From positions 1 to 26,580 of the forward strand of contig JARKQP010000229.1 in assembly GCA_029974875.1 (NCBI GenBank): DNA of 26,580 nucleotides, given 5' to 3'. This DNA is from Mobilitalea sp. GTDB lineage: Bacteria > Bacillota_A > Clostridia > Lachnospirales > Lachnospiraceae. Positions 14,207 to 21,898 of the stretch are shown in pieces. Both the position numbers and the translations under genes were made by a program. How positions within the stretch are numbered: position 1 is the stretch's first letter; each line of letters starts with the position of its first letter. The notes beneath the pieces are model-generated. The model was not told where the DNA came from, searched no databases, and worked only from the letters and a program-made list of their open reading frames with translations.

Positions 14207-14313
14207 GTAATTAAGAAAAAACTTTATTTATAATCAGTTAAATTAAAAAATTAGTTATGTGGACTATGGTATTTTGCTTAATTTCCGTACACATAGCAAT
14301 TTATGAGGGTGGT

Positions 14314-15840
14314 ATGATACATATTAATAGATTCCTTCAGAAATTTGACTTAGCAATGAACCAGACTAGGGAGATGCTGATCTTTTTTAATGAAAAGGGA
14401 CATGTAACGGATTGCAATAAACAGGCGTTAAAGGAATTAGGATACGGCAATGATATTATAAACCTCCCAATTTATGAGATCTTTAAAAAAGCATTTTTTT
14501 ACGAGGATAGAAAGCTGAAATTAGATGCAAAATATAAAATCCGTCCGGAGGAGGCAGTAGTATACCGAAAAAACCAAACCTGCTTTCCGGCTGAGCTAAA
14601 GGTTGTGCTTGGGGGCAAGTCTAGCACCTATCTGGGCCTTTGTATTGCAGCTAATATTTCAGAGAAAAAAGAAATGGAAAGGGAAATCCGGAGGCTGGAG
14701 GAAGAGCTGATGAACCAGGGGCAGCTGCTGACGGATTTATTTGCAAATGTGACCCATGAGCTCAGGACGCCGATCAATGGAATTGTAGGCTTTAGCAACC
14801 ATCTGCTGGAAGCACAGTTAAAACCGGAGCAGCTGGAAGATCTCAAGATTATAAAAAAATGCTGTAACAATATGAATGCGATTATTGGGGAAATCCTGGA
14901 TTTCTCAAAGATAGCAAATAATAAGCTGTCCTTGGAGCACAGGGACTTTAATTTCAGGGAATTTCTCCATCAGATTATTGAAGTGAACTCTGTCCAGCTG
15001 AGTGAAAAGGGCTTAAAGCTGATGGTGGACATCTCCAGTGATATCCCTGAGGTGATCATAGGGGATGAGCTGAGGTTATCCCAGGTTCTCAATAATCTTA
15101 TTTCAAACGCGATCAAATTTACCTCCGTAGGGCATATCGGACTTAAGGTAACAAAGGTCAGCCAGACCGATAATGATATAGAGTTGTTTTTTATGGTAAT
15201 CGATACGGGAATCGGCATCAGTGCCGAAGAGAAGGATAAGCTTTTTAAAAGTTTTTCCCAGGTGGACAGCTCGATTTCCAGGAGGTTTGGCGGAACCGGC
15301 CTGGGACTGTCCATCAGCAAGCGCCTTGTAGAAGCAATGAATGGGAAAATACAGGTAGAAAGTGAGAAGAATAAAGGAAGCATTTTTTCTTTTTCCGTGC
15401 ATTTAGGCCTGCCATCGGCTGGAAAGGGCAAGCCCCTGATGAATGGAAATAAAAAGAAACAGTTTGGTGCGGCAGCCGATGCCTGGTCTAACGATAGCAG
15501 AGGTATTGATAAATCAAAGCAATCAGAGTTTGACTATATCCTTAAACGCCTGAAGGAGAGCCATTCTGTGGACAAGGAAGAAACTGTTGCCCAGGAACCG
15601 ATACAACAGATACTGAGTGAGTTGTTGGAGGTTACTGAAAAGCTGTCTATTTGCATAGCCATGGAGAATTGGGAAATGGCTGAAGAGATGGTTTTTAATA
15701 TGAAGAAAAAAATACCGCAGGAGCATGCAGCATTGTCAAAGGAGGTGTTTCGGCTTTTACTTGCAGTAAGGAAAGAAGACCATGGGCAATCCCTGGAATT
15801 GCTGCACCAGCTGAGGGAGAGCATTGGGAAGGAGGCATAA
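14314..15840 (+). CDS. PAS-domain sensor histidine kinase
   Basis: 508 residues from ATG 14314, which has GAGGGTGG just upstream; the in-frame ATG at 14257 has none. No membrane helix, so a cytosolic sensor. Residues ~15-125 form a PAS domain (EMLIFFNEKGHVTDCNKQAL). A coiled coil (EKKEMEREIRRLEEEL) leads to HisKA, with phospho-acceptor His148 in THELRTPING. The ATPase domain has the N box NNLISNAIKF, the G1 box DTGIGI and the G2 box GGTGLGLSISKRLVEAMNG, all intact. The last ~75 residues (NWEMAEEMVFNMKKKIP) resemble an HPt four-helix domain in which the phospho-His position is not His, so phosphotransfer there is doubtful. One base separates it from the response regulator gene, its probable partner. 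Confidence 0.92.
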   Translation: MIHINRFLQKFDLAMNQTREMLIFFNEKGHVTDCNKQALKELGYGNDIINLPIYEIFKKAFFYEDRKLKLDAKYKIRPEEAVVYRKNQTCFPAELKVVLGGKSSTYLGLCIAANISEKKEMEREIRRLEEELMNQGQLLTDLFANVTHELRTPINGIVGFSNHLLEAQLKPEQLEDLKIIKKCCNNMNAIIGEILDFSKIANNKLSLEHRDFNFREFLHQIIEVNSVQLSEKGLKLMVDISSDIPEVIIGDELRLSQVLNNLISNAIKFTSVGHIGLKVTKVSQTDNDIELFFMVIDTGIGISAEEKDKLFKSFSQVDSSISRRFGGTGLGLSISKRLVEAMNGKIQVESEKNKGSIFSFSVHLGLPSAGKGKPLMNGNKKKQFGAAADAWSNDSRGIDKSKQSEFDYILKRLKESHSVDKEETVAQEPIQQILSELLEVTEKLSICIAMENWEMAEEMVFNMKKKIPQEHAALSKEVFRLLLAVRKEDHGQSLELLHQLRESIGKEA

Positions 15841-15841
15841 T

Positions 15842-16912
15842 GTGTTGAAATCATCCTTTTTGCAGCCAAATATATTGATTGTTGACGATGTTAATTTTGA
15901 CCTGGTTATGCTTACGAACACCATACATAATGCCGGATATGTTGCTAGACCGGTGTCCAGTGCCAGACAGGCAGTGAATGCGATTGAGGTTTTGGTTCCT
16001 GATTTAATGATCATGGATATTTCCATGCCGGAAATCGACGGATATACCTTTTGCTCCATGCTAAAGAAAAGCGCCACAACCAGGGATATTCCAGTTATAT
16101 TTGTATCGGCACTGGAAAACCCCCAGGACCGGATCAAGGGGTTAAAAGCAGGAGCCGTGGATTACATCACAAAGCCCTTTGATCCGGAAGAGCTTATTTT
16201 GCGGGTCGGTCATCACCTTAAAATATATAAAAGTCAGCAGGAGCTGGAGCTATATAGTAAGAAGCTGAATAAAATTATTAATGAGCAGATCCGCAAATTA
16301 TTTGATGAGCAGAAAAATATCATCCATGCCATAATCCAGCTGGTTGCCAAGGGACATGCGGAGGTTTCAAAAACAATGGAGCTGGTAGGGAAGAACAGCC
16401 GCATCCTGGCATTAAGCCTGCAAATGTCGCCCAAATACAAGGAACAGGTCACAAACCGCTTTATTGAAGCGATTGAACTGACCGCTCCCCTGTACGATAT
16501 CGGAAAAACCATGTGCTACCATAATTTCAACCCATACCAGGATGCTTCCGGCAGGGCTGGCGGTGCGGCGGAGAAAGACCATGTGATGTTTGGCACGGAG
16601 CTTCTCGAAGGCATATATAAGCTGAACGGAAGCAATGAATTTTTGGGGATGGCCTTGGAAATAGCAAAATATTACCGTGAGAACTGGGACGGTACTGGAT
16701 ATTTGGGGCTGTCGGGGACAAATATCCCCTTCAGCGCGAGGATTGTGGCGGTAGTCCATATGTATACAACTTTAAACCGCGGCGATGAGCCCGGATGGGT
16801 GGGCTGCACCAGGGAGCATAGGCTGAACCTGGTAAACCGGGGTGCTGCAACCTTATATGATCCGGACATTGTCGAGGTTTTAAATAAGGTGCACAGCCAG
16901 CTGCTGGTATAA
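15842..16912 (+). CDS. Response regulator: receiver domain plus degenerate HD-GYP-like domain
   Basis: 356 residues from GTG 15842, preceded by GGAAGGAGG at 15827-15835. The receiver domain (1-~125) is complete: acidic VDD, phospho-acceptor Asp59 in IMDISMPEIDGY, and the conserved Thr/Ser and Lys (FVSA, KPFDPEEL). A coiled linker (IRKLFDEQKNIIHAI) leads to an HD-GYP fold. There the catalytic HD reads YD (Tyr218-Asp219 in LYDIGK). The H-H-E stretch reads YYREN, and GYP reads GYLGL. K-DH-FG is kept. Canonical HD-GYP proteins hydrolyse cyclic di-GMP; these losses predict no such activity, so it may bind a nucleotide or protein instead. Co-transcribed with the PAS kinase. Confidence 0.88.
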   Translation: MLKSSFLQPNILIVDDVNFDLVMLTNTIHNAGYVARPVSSARQAVNAIEVLVPDLMIMDISMPEIDGYTFCSMLKKSATTRDIPVIFVSALENPQDRIKGLKAGAVDYITKPFDPEELILRVGHHLKIYKSQQELELYSKKLNKIINEQIRKLFDEQKNIIHAIIQLVAKGHAEVSKTMELVGKNSRILALSLQMSPKYKEQVTNRFIEAIELTAPLYDIGKTMCYHNFNPYQDASGRAGGAAEKDHVMFGTELLEGIYKLNGSNEFLGMALEIAKYYRENWDGTGYLGLSGTNIPFSARIVAVVHMYTTLNRGDEPGWVGCTREHRLNLVNRGAATLYDPDIVEVLNKVHSQLLV

Positions 16913-17054
16913 CCTGTCCCGGATATTGTGAAAAGAGGTTTTAAGGCGCTAAAAAATCAGTACAAGGCATCAAAGAACGATAACTTGTTTCACATTGTGA
17001 ATATATTTGGGGCAAGGATAATATACTTTTATATAAGTAAGCCGGAGGTGCCCT

Positions 17055-17429
17055 ATGGATAGAATAGTACGTCAAAATACAAAACCCGTGGTTATAATAA
17101 AGGCGCTGCTGATCTCTTATGTAATCACGGCATTAATATTGGTTCTCCTTTCTTTTCTCATGTTAAAAATGGATTTGCCAAGCATAGTAATCAGTGCGGG
17201 AATCTATATAACGTATATTATCTCTATTTTTGTCGGAGGTTTCTTTACAGGAAGAAAGCTGGAACAAAAGAAATTTATATGGGGACTTGTTTTAGGAGTT
17301 TGTTATTTCGTAATATTGATTCTGGTTTCCCTGGCGATGAACAGCGTGTCCCAATTGCCGCTGGGGAGCTACCTGACGGTATTCCTGGTATGCAGCATGA
17401 GCGGTATGCTGGGAGGAATGATTAGCTAG
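17055..17429 (+). CDS. TIGR04086-type (YrzE-like) four-helix membrane protein
   Basis: 124 residues with four hydrophobic segments: ~12-36 (VVIIKALLISYVITALILVL), ~42-64 (IVISAGIYITYIISIFVGGF), ~74-94 and ~104-122. The FVGGFFTGRKLEQKKFIWGL turn is characteristic of this family as I know it. Function is unknown; members are widespread in Firmicutes and often sit near secretion or queuosine genes. GGAGGTG lies upstream of ATG 17055. A strong terminator follows, so it is probably transcribed alone or as the end of the regulator operon. Confidence 0.85.
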   Translation: MDRIVRQNTKPVVIIKALLISYVITALILVLLSFLMLKMDLPSIVISAGIYITYIISIFVGGFFTGRKLEQKKFIWGLVLGVCYFVILILVSLAMNSVSQLPLGSYLTVFLVCSMSGMLGGMIS

Positions 17430-17443
17430 GGTTTAGTGGGAGA

Positions 17444-17475
17444 GGGCTGCTGCAGGAAATACGGCAGTCCTTTTT
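17444..17475 (+). terminator. Rho-independent terminator
   Basis: GGGCTGCTG (17444-17452) pairs with CGGCAGTCC (17462-17470) over 9 bp with two G-U pairs, followed directly by five T. It ends the TIGR04086 gene's transcript. Confidence 0.75.
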
Positions 17476-17480
17476 ATGAT

Positions 17481-17549
17481 ATGTCCAAAATCACCCCTTA
17501 CATACCATAAAGTGAAGTATTTAGCCCAGCGCAGGTGATTTTCAGACAT
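17481..17549. repeat. Inverted repeat between the terminator and the rfb promoter
   Basis: ATGTC + AAAATCACC (17481-17495) faces GGTGATTTT + GACAT (17534-17549), giving 9 bp plus 5 bp with a small internal loop. The loop between them is 38 bases. It lies upstream of the predicted rfb promoter, so it would act as DNA or as the 3' end of the previous transcript. Role unknown. Confidence 0.45.
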
Positions 17550-17574
17550 ACCCCGGCTTCCGTATGAAAAAAGA

Positions 17575-17603
17575 TTGTATTTTATAATTGAATTGATTAT
17601 ACT
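17575..17603 (+). promoter_or_regulatory. Promoter of the dTDP-rhamnose operon
   Basis: TTGTAT (17575-17580), exactly 17 bp, TATACT (17598-17603). Transcription would start near 17610, giving a ~245-nt leader before rfbA that contains a 12-bp perfect hairpin and a 39-nt repeat. Confidence 0.6.
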
Positions 17604-17630
17604 ATAGGAAAAGTACAGCTTCCTACAGTA

Positions 17631-17662
17631 AATAACAGGAACAAGAGCGAGTTCCTGTTATT
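17631..17662 (+). promoter_or_regulatory. Perfect 12-bp hairpin in the rfbA leader
   Basis: AATAACAGGAAC (17631-17642) and GTTCCTGTTATT (17651-17662), loop AAGAGCGA. No T-run follows. It lies ~20 nt after the predicted transcription start and could protect the 5' end or take part in attenuation. The rest of 17430-17856 holds no gene I can support. Confidence 0.5.
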
Positions 17663-17685
17663 AGGATGCACGGTGCAAAGACAGC

Positions 17686-17724
17686 GCCTTTTATGAGAAG
17701 TTAAAGTGCAGCTTCCCATAACTT
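17686..17724 (+). repeat. 39-nt intergenic repeat, copy 1 (before rfbA)
   Basis: Matches 21816-21854 (before rlmB) at 35 of 39 bases. Both copies start GCCTTTTATGA and contain AAGTTA...TAACTT, which can form a 6-bp stem with an inner AAG/CTT pairing in copy 2. Confidence 0.6.
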
Positions 17725-17856
17725 GCACTATAGGTGAAAGATTGAAAGAACACAAAATAACAAACAAAGGAAAGACCGGATCCATGCCACCACTTTCATG
17801 GCACTTTGTGTAATATAAGGGCATGGACATAATTATGAAAAATGGAAGGAAAGTCT

Positions 17857-18726
17857 ATGAAGGGAATTATTCTGGCGGGAGGACTTGGTACAAGACTATA
17901 CCCGGTAACCCTGGCGGTTTCGAAGCAGATTTTACCGGTGTATGATAAACCCATGATTTATTATCCCATGTCAGCGCTTATGTTGGCAGGGATCAGGGAA
18001 ATACTGATTATATCTACTCCCCGTGACATTGCCAGTTTCCAGGAGTTGTTCGGGGATGGGAGTAAGCTTGGATTAAGGATCGAATATAAGATCCAAAGAG
18101 AACCAAAGGGCTTGGCAGAAGCATTTATTATCGGAGAGGAATTCATTGGCGATGACCGTGTTGCCTTAGTCCTCGGCGATAATATTTTTTATGGCAGGGG
18201 CTTTAGCGGAATGCTGAAAACTGCGGCCGATAGAGAGCATGGTGCAACGATCTTCGGGTACTATGTCAAGGATCCCACAGCCTATGGGGTAGTGGCCTTT
18301 GACCAGGAGGGCACAGTAACCTCAATTGAGGAAAAACCACAGGAGCCAAAATCAAACTATGCGGTTCCGGGATTGTATTTTTATGATAATGAAGTGATCA
18401 AAATAGCGAAAAGCATAGAGCCCTCCCTGCGGGGCGAGCTGGAAATCACAGAGGTAAATAACCAGTACCTGAAAAGAGGGACGTTAAAGGTTGAGCTCAT
18501 GGGAAGAGGCATGGCCTGGCTGGATACCGGAAATCATGATTCCCTTTTGGAGGCAGCTAACTATGTGGCATCCATCCAGAAAAGACAGGGCTTATACGTC
18601 TCCTGTCTTGAGGAGATTGCTTATAAACAGGGCTTTATTGATAGGGAGCAGCTTTTAAGGCTGGCTGACTCCATGAAGACAACGGACTATGGCAGGTATT
18701 TGTATGACATAGCAAACGGCCTATAG
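17857..18726 (+). CDS. rfbA: Glucose-1-phosphate thymidylyltransferase
   Basis: 289 residues, the standard length of RmlA. It makes dTDP-glucose from dTTP and glucose 1-phosphate, the first step of dTDP-L-rhamnose synthesis. Signature motifs: N-terminal [17 protein letters not shown] (nucleotide loop), [25 protein letters not shown] (metal Asp), [20 protein letters not shown], and [13 protein letters not shown]. Start ATG 17857 has GGAAGGAAAG upstream; the in-frame ATG 17842 is that site's own beginning. It is the first gene of rfbACDB. Directly after the stop, in the same reading frame past a second stop, lies the 18-bp repeat array. Confidence 0.97.
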   Translation: MKGIILAGGLGTRLYPVTLAVSKQILPVYDKPMIYYPMSALMLAGIREILIISTPRDIASFQELFGDGSKLGLRIEYKIQREPKGLAEAFIIGEEFIGDDRVALVLGDNIFYGRGFSGMLKTAADREHGATIFGYYVKDPTAYGVVAFDQEGTVTSIEEKPQEPKSNYAVPGLYFYDNEVIKIAKSIEPSLRGELEITEVNNQYLKRGTLKVELMGRGMAWLDTGNHDSLLEAANYVASIQKRQGLYVSCLEEIAYKQGFIDREQLLRLADSMKTTDYGRYLYDIANGL

Positions 18727-18760
18727 AAAATCTGTTTTATAGGCGGATAATCTTTTATAA

Positions 18761-18994
18761 GCGAAAGTGTGCTTATAAACGAAAGTGTGCTTGTAGGCGA
18801 AAGTGCGCTTGTAGGAGAAAATGTGCTCGTAAGTGAAAATGTGCTTGTAGGCGAAAGTGCGCTTGTAGGAGAAAATGTGCTTGTAAGTGAAAATGCGCTT
18901 GTAGGTGAAAGTGCGTTTGTAGGTGAAAATGCATTTGTAGGCAAAAATGCTTTTGCAGGAGAAAATGCGTTCACAAGCGAAAATCCGTCTGGCG
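18761..18994 (+). repeat. Array of thirteen 18-bp tandem repeats between rfbA and rfbC
   Basis: Units have the form GCGAAAGTGCGCTTGTAG, starting at 18761 and every 18 bp to 18977; the last unit is decayed. Units 3-5 and 6-8 form a 54-bp higher-order duplication. Eighteen is a multiple of three, so an open frame crosses the array (about 18751-19146), encoding the hexapeptide pattern [GS]-E-[SN]-[AV]-[LF]-V. There is no start codon with a ribosome binding site, and the frame overlaps rfbC, so translation is doubtful. An AGGAGG for rfbC follows the array at 19002-19007. The rest of the 290-bp gap is the ~34 bp before the array, in which I see nothing. Confidence 0.85.
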
Positions 18995-19016
18995 ATAAAT
19001 TAGGAGGTAATGCGGC

Positions 19017-19592
19017 ATGGGTAATTTCACGTTTTGCGAATGTGGAATTAATGGTTTATATATCATTGAATCTAAGGTATATGGTGATGAGCGTGGCTAT
19101 TTCATGGAAACATATCATCAGGAGGATTTTAAAGCGGCCGGGTTAACGGCTGAATTTGTCCAGGATAACCAAAGCTTATCCAGGAAAGGGGTATTGCGTG
19201 GACTTCATTTCCAAAAGACCCATCCCCAGGGGAAATTAGTCCGGGTACTCGCTGGGAGCGTCTATGATGTTGCAGTGGATCTGAGGAAGGCTTCCCCCAC
19301 CTATGGAAAGAGCTTTGGGGCGGTACTTTCTGAGGAAAATAAGAGGATGTTCTATGTACCGGAAGGCTTTGCCCACGGTTTTTTAGTGCTGTCCGACATG
19401 GCAGTGTTTTCCTATAAATGTACTGATTTCTACCATCCTGAGGATGAAGGGGGCATTCTTTGGAATGATCCTGACTTGAAAATAGAATGGCCTTTAGATG
19501 AGGGCATTACGCCCCTTGTATCGGAAAAGGATGGAAAACTGCCGACACTAAAGGAGAGCGGCTTTTCCTTTGAAGGCCACAGGATATCATAA
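19017..19592 (+). CDS. rfbC: dTDP-4-dehydrorhamnose 3,5-epimerase
   Basis: 191 residues, normal for RmlC, a homodimeric cupin that epimerises C3 and C5 of dTDP-4-keto-6-deoxyglucose. Motifs: ERGYFMETYH, QDNQSLSRKGVLRGLHFQ with the catalytic His, GSVYDVAVDLR with the conserved Asp, FYVPEGFAHGFLVLSD, and YKCTDFYHPEDEGGILWND with the catalytic Tyr. ATG 19017 has AGGAGG nine bases upstream, just after the repeat array. Third enzyme of the pathway, second gene in the operon. Confidence 0.97.
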   Translation: MGNFTFCECGINGLYIIESKVYGDERGYFMETYHQEDFKAAGLTAEFVQDNQSLSRKGVLRGLHFQKTHPQGKLVRVLAGSVYDVAVDLRKASPTYGKSFGAVLSEENKRMFYVPEGFAHGFLVLSDMAVFSYKCTDFYHPEDEGGILWNDPDLKIEWPLDEGITPLVSEKDGKLPTLKESGFSFEGHRIS

Positions 19593-19707
19593 TCAATCCC
19601 ATCAAGGGAGCAAGGGGGAATAAAGCCTCTTAGTATGGGATCAAATTTTTTATATAAGAAAGAATCCTACCATGGAAGGATTAGCAAGAAAAGGATTGGA
19701 GAATTCT

Positions 19708-20574
19708 ATGCAGAAAGTGATGATTACAGGTGCGTCAGGCCAACTGGGCCTGGCCTTATACCGTTTATTAAAGGATAATCCCGGTTACGCACTGCTGCGG
19801 ACCAATGCATTTGCAAGTGAGGACGGAACCATACAGGTACTGGATATCACGGAGGAGGCGGCTGTAAATGAGTATGTCCGGCTGCATAAGCCTGACATCA
19901 TTATTAATTGTGCGGCCATGACTGCGGTGGATCTGTGTGAATCAGAGCAGGAGCAGGCTTACCATAGCAATGCACTGGGGCCTAAGCACCTTGCCCTGGC
20001 GGCGGAGCAAATTGGGGCGAAGCTGGTCCATGTATCGACGGATTATGTATATGATGGGCAGGGAAAGGAGCCTTACACCGAGGAGGAGGCCCCAAACCCT
20101 GTGAGTGTCTATGGAAAGACAAAGCTGGCAGGGGATGAGTTCGTCCAGTCCAGTTGTAAGAGGTATTTCATTTTAAGGACGGCATGGGTATATGGTGAGG
20201 GCAAGAACTTTGTAAAAACAATGCTCCGGCTGTCTGAAAATAATAGCAAAATAAGGGTGGTTGCAGACCAATACGGTACGCCCACCAGCGCCTTGGAGCT
20301 AGCCCGTGTGATTGTGTTCCTGATGACGACGGAAAGCTATGGGATTTACCATGCCACCTGTGAAGGCAGTACAAGCTGGTATGGATTTGCAAAGACAATC
20401 TTTGAAGAAGCGGGGAAGACAGTTGATTTGGAGGCGATTCCAACCTCAGAATATAAAGTAGCCGCAAAGCGTCCCATGTACTCAGTACTGGATAATAAGG
20501 CTCTGCGTGAACGGCATGGCTATGTTATGCAGGAATGGAAGGCGGCATTTAAGGAATATATGGAGGAGCTTTAA
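19708..20574 (+). CDS. rfbD: dTDP-4-dehydrorhamnose reductase
   Basis: 288 residues. NADPH-dependent short-chain dehydrogenase of the RmlD type that completes dTDP-L-rhamnose. The Rossmann loop is MITGASGQLGLAL; NCAAMTAVD follows; the catalytic STDYVYDG and YGKTKLAGD (Tyr-x3-Lys) are intact; the C-terminal part has RTAWVYGEGKNFVKTML and ADQYGTPTSA. The start is ATG 19708 (GGATTGGAGA upstream); an in-frame ATG at 19672 would add 12 atypical residues. Confidence 0.97.
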   Translation: MQKVMITGASGQLGLALYRLLKDNPGYALLRTNAFASEDGTIQVLDITEEAAVNEYVRLHKPDIIINCAAMTAVDLCESEQEQAYHSNALGPKHLALAAEQIGAKLVHVSTDYVYDGQGKEPYTEEEAPNPVSVYGKTKLAGDEFVQSSCKRYFILRTAWVYGEGKNFVKTMLRLSENNSKIRVVADQYGTPTSALELARVIVFLMTTESYGIYHATCEGSTSWYGFAKTIFEEAGKTVDLEAIPTSEYKVAAKRPMYSVLDNKALRERHGYVMQEWKAAFKEYMEEL

Positions 20575-20680
20575 ACCGTATAATAACAAGGCTTGGAATA
20601 AGTAGGGGGGCATCAGTGGGCAAGTATGCGAATAAACCGTATATGGGATTATACAAATAAACCGTGTATGGAATACTAAC
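20571..20680 (+). repeat. Short direct repeats in the rfbD-rfbB gap
   Basis: AATAAACCGTATATGGGATT (20631-20650) is followed by a near copy, AATAAACCGTGTATGGAATA (20656-20675). AAACCGTATAATA at 20573-20585 is a partial third copy covering the rfbD stop. No gene and no promoter recognised. Confidence 0.45.
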
Positions 20681-20723
20681 ATTTTAGGGGGAGGAAATCC
20701 ACCAGAATATCAGGAGGAGCAGG

Positions 20724-21800
20724 ATGAAAACATATTTAGTTACAGGCGGAGCAGGCTTTATTGGTTCCAATTTCATTTTATATCTTTTTAAAAAGTACCA
20801 GGATAACATTAAGGTGATCAATCTGGATTCCCTTACTTATGCCGGGAACCTCGAGAATTTGAAGGATGTGGAGCGCAGGGAAAACTATCAGTTCCTGAAA
20901 GTGGACATCTGTGACAAAGAGGCATTAATCAAAGTATTTGAGACCTATGATATCGACAGGGTAATCCACTTTGCTGCGGAGAGCCATGTGGACCGCAGTA
21001 TCCGTAATCCGGAGGTTTTTGTAAATACGAATGTACTGGGAACCTTGAACCTGATTAATGCAGCCAAGCTGGCCTGGGAGACGGAGGATGGATTTAAACC
21101 GGACAAGAGATATGTCCAGGTTTCTACCGATGAGGTATACGGATCCTTGGAGGATGAGGAAGAATATTTCTACGAGACTACTCCCCTTGATCCCCACAGC
21201 CCCTATTCTGCGAGCAAGGCCTCCGCTGACTTTATCGTAAAATCTTATATTGATACCTTCCATTTTCCCGCTAATATCACGAGATGCAGCAATAATTACG
21301 GACCCTACCAATTTCCTGAGAAATTAATCCCCTTAATGATCAATAATGCACTGGGCGGAAAAAAGCTTCCCGTGTATGGTACAGGAAAAAATGTGAGGGA
21401 CTGGCTGTATGTGGAGGACCATGCAAAGGCAATTGACCTGGTAGCGGAGAATGGTAAGCTGGGCGAGGTTTATAATGTCGGCGGACATAATGAAAAGAGA
21501 AATATAGAGATTGTCCATACAATCATTGATACCTTACTGGAGATACTTCCCGAAGAGGATCCGAGAAGAGCTAATGTCAGCCAGGATTTAATTACCTATG
21601 TGGAAGACAGGAAGGGGCATGATTTTAGATATGCCATCGCCCCGGATAAAATAAAAGAGCAGCTGGGCTGGGAGCCTGAGACACCCTTTAGCAAGGGGAT
21701 TAAATTGACCATCGAATGGTATTTAAAGCATATGGATTGGATGGAACACATAACAAAGGGTGATTATCAGAAATATTACAGTGAGATGTATCAGGTTTAA
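20724..21800 (+). CDS. rfbB: dTDP-glucose 4,6-dehydratase
   Basis: 358 residues. Extended SDR enzyme with bound NAD; second step of dTDP-L-rhamnose synthesis. Motifs: LVTGGAGFIGSNF (NAD loop), NLDSLTYAGNLENL, FAAESHVDRSI, VSTDEVYGSL with the Thr-Asp-Glu catalytic trio, HSPYSASKASAD with Tyr-x3-Lys, RCSNNYGPYQFPEKLIP, and VRDWLYVEDHAKAI. AGGAGG precedes ATG 20724. The last pathway gene of the operon; no glycosyltransferase or export gene follows, so rhamnose is probably used by loci elsewhere. Confidence 0.97.
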   Translation: MKTYLVTGGAGFIGSNFILYLFKKYQDNIKVINLDSLTYAGNLENLKDVERRENYQFLKVDICDKEALIKVFETYDIDRVIHFAAESHVDRSIRNPEVFVNTNVLGTLNLINAAKLAWETEDGFKPDKRYVQVSTDEVYGSLEDEEEYFYETTPLDPHSPYSASKASADFIVKSYIDTFHFPANITRCSNNYGPYQFPEKLIPLMINNALGGKKLPVYGTGKNVRDWLYVEDHAKAIDLVAENGKLGEVYNVGGHNEKRNIEIVHTIIDTLLEILPEEDPRRANVSQDLITYVEDRKGHDFRYAIAPDKIKEQLGWEPETPFSKGIKLTIEWYLKHMDWMEHITKGDYQKYYSEMYQV

Positions 21801-21815
21801 TAGGAATAAGTAATG

Positions 21816-21854
21816 GCCTTTTATGAAAAGTTAAAGGGCAGCTTTCAATAACTT
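21816..21854 (+). repeat. 39-nt intergenic repeat, copy 2 (before rlmB)
   Basis: About 90% identical to 17686-17724. AAGTTA (21829-21834) and TAACTT (21849-21854) can pair, with AAG/CTT inside. Confidence 0.6.
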
Positions 21855-21898
21855 ATAATAAGAAAATGGACAATATGGCGGAAAGGCTTGGTGTTTGA

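Noticed and set aside
14257..14313. N-terminal hydrophobic extension of the histidine kinase (MWTMVFCLISVHIAIYEGG) as a membrane anchor
   Set aside because: No ribosome binding site at 14257, and a good one sits before ATG 14314; the extension lies in leader sequence.
18687..18974. Minus-strand frame rich in Ser/Pro/Thr (SPTSALSPTS pattern) across the 18-bp array
   Set aside because: It is the mechanical reverse of an 18-bp repeat with no start signal; repeats of a multiple of three bases leave several frames open.
18761..18994. CRISPR array
   Set aside because: Units are contiguous and diverged with no spacers between them, and no cas genes are present.
19593..19707. Possible terminator (ATCCCAT / ATGGGAT with a T-run) between rfbC and rfbD
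   Set aside because: Only a 7-bp stem with a ~32-base loop, and four bases separate it from the T-run; weak, and it would split an operon whose genes act together.
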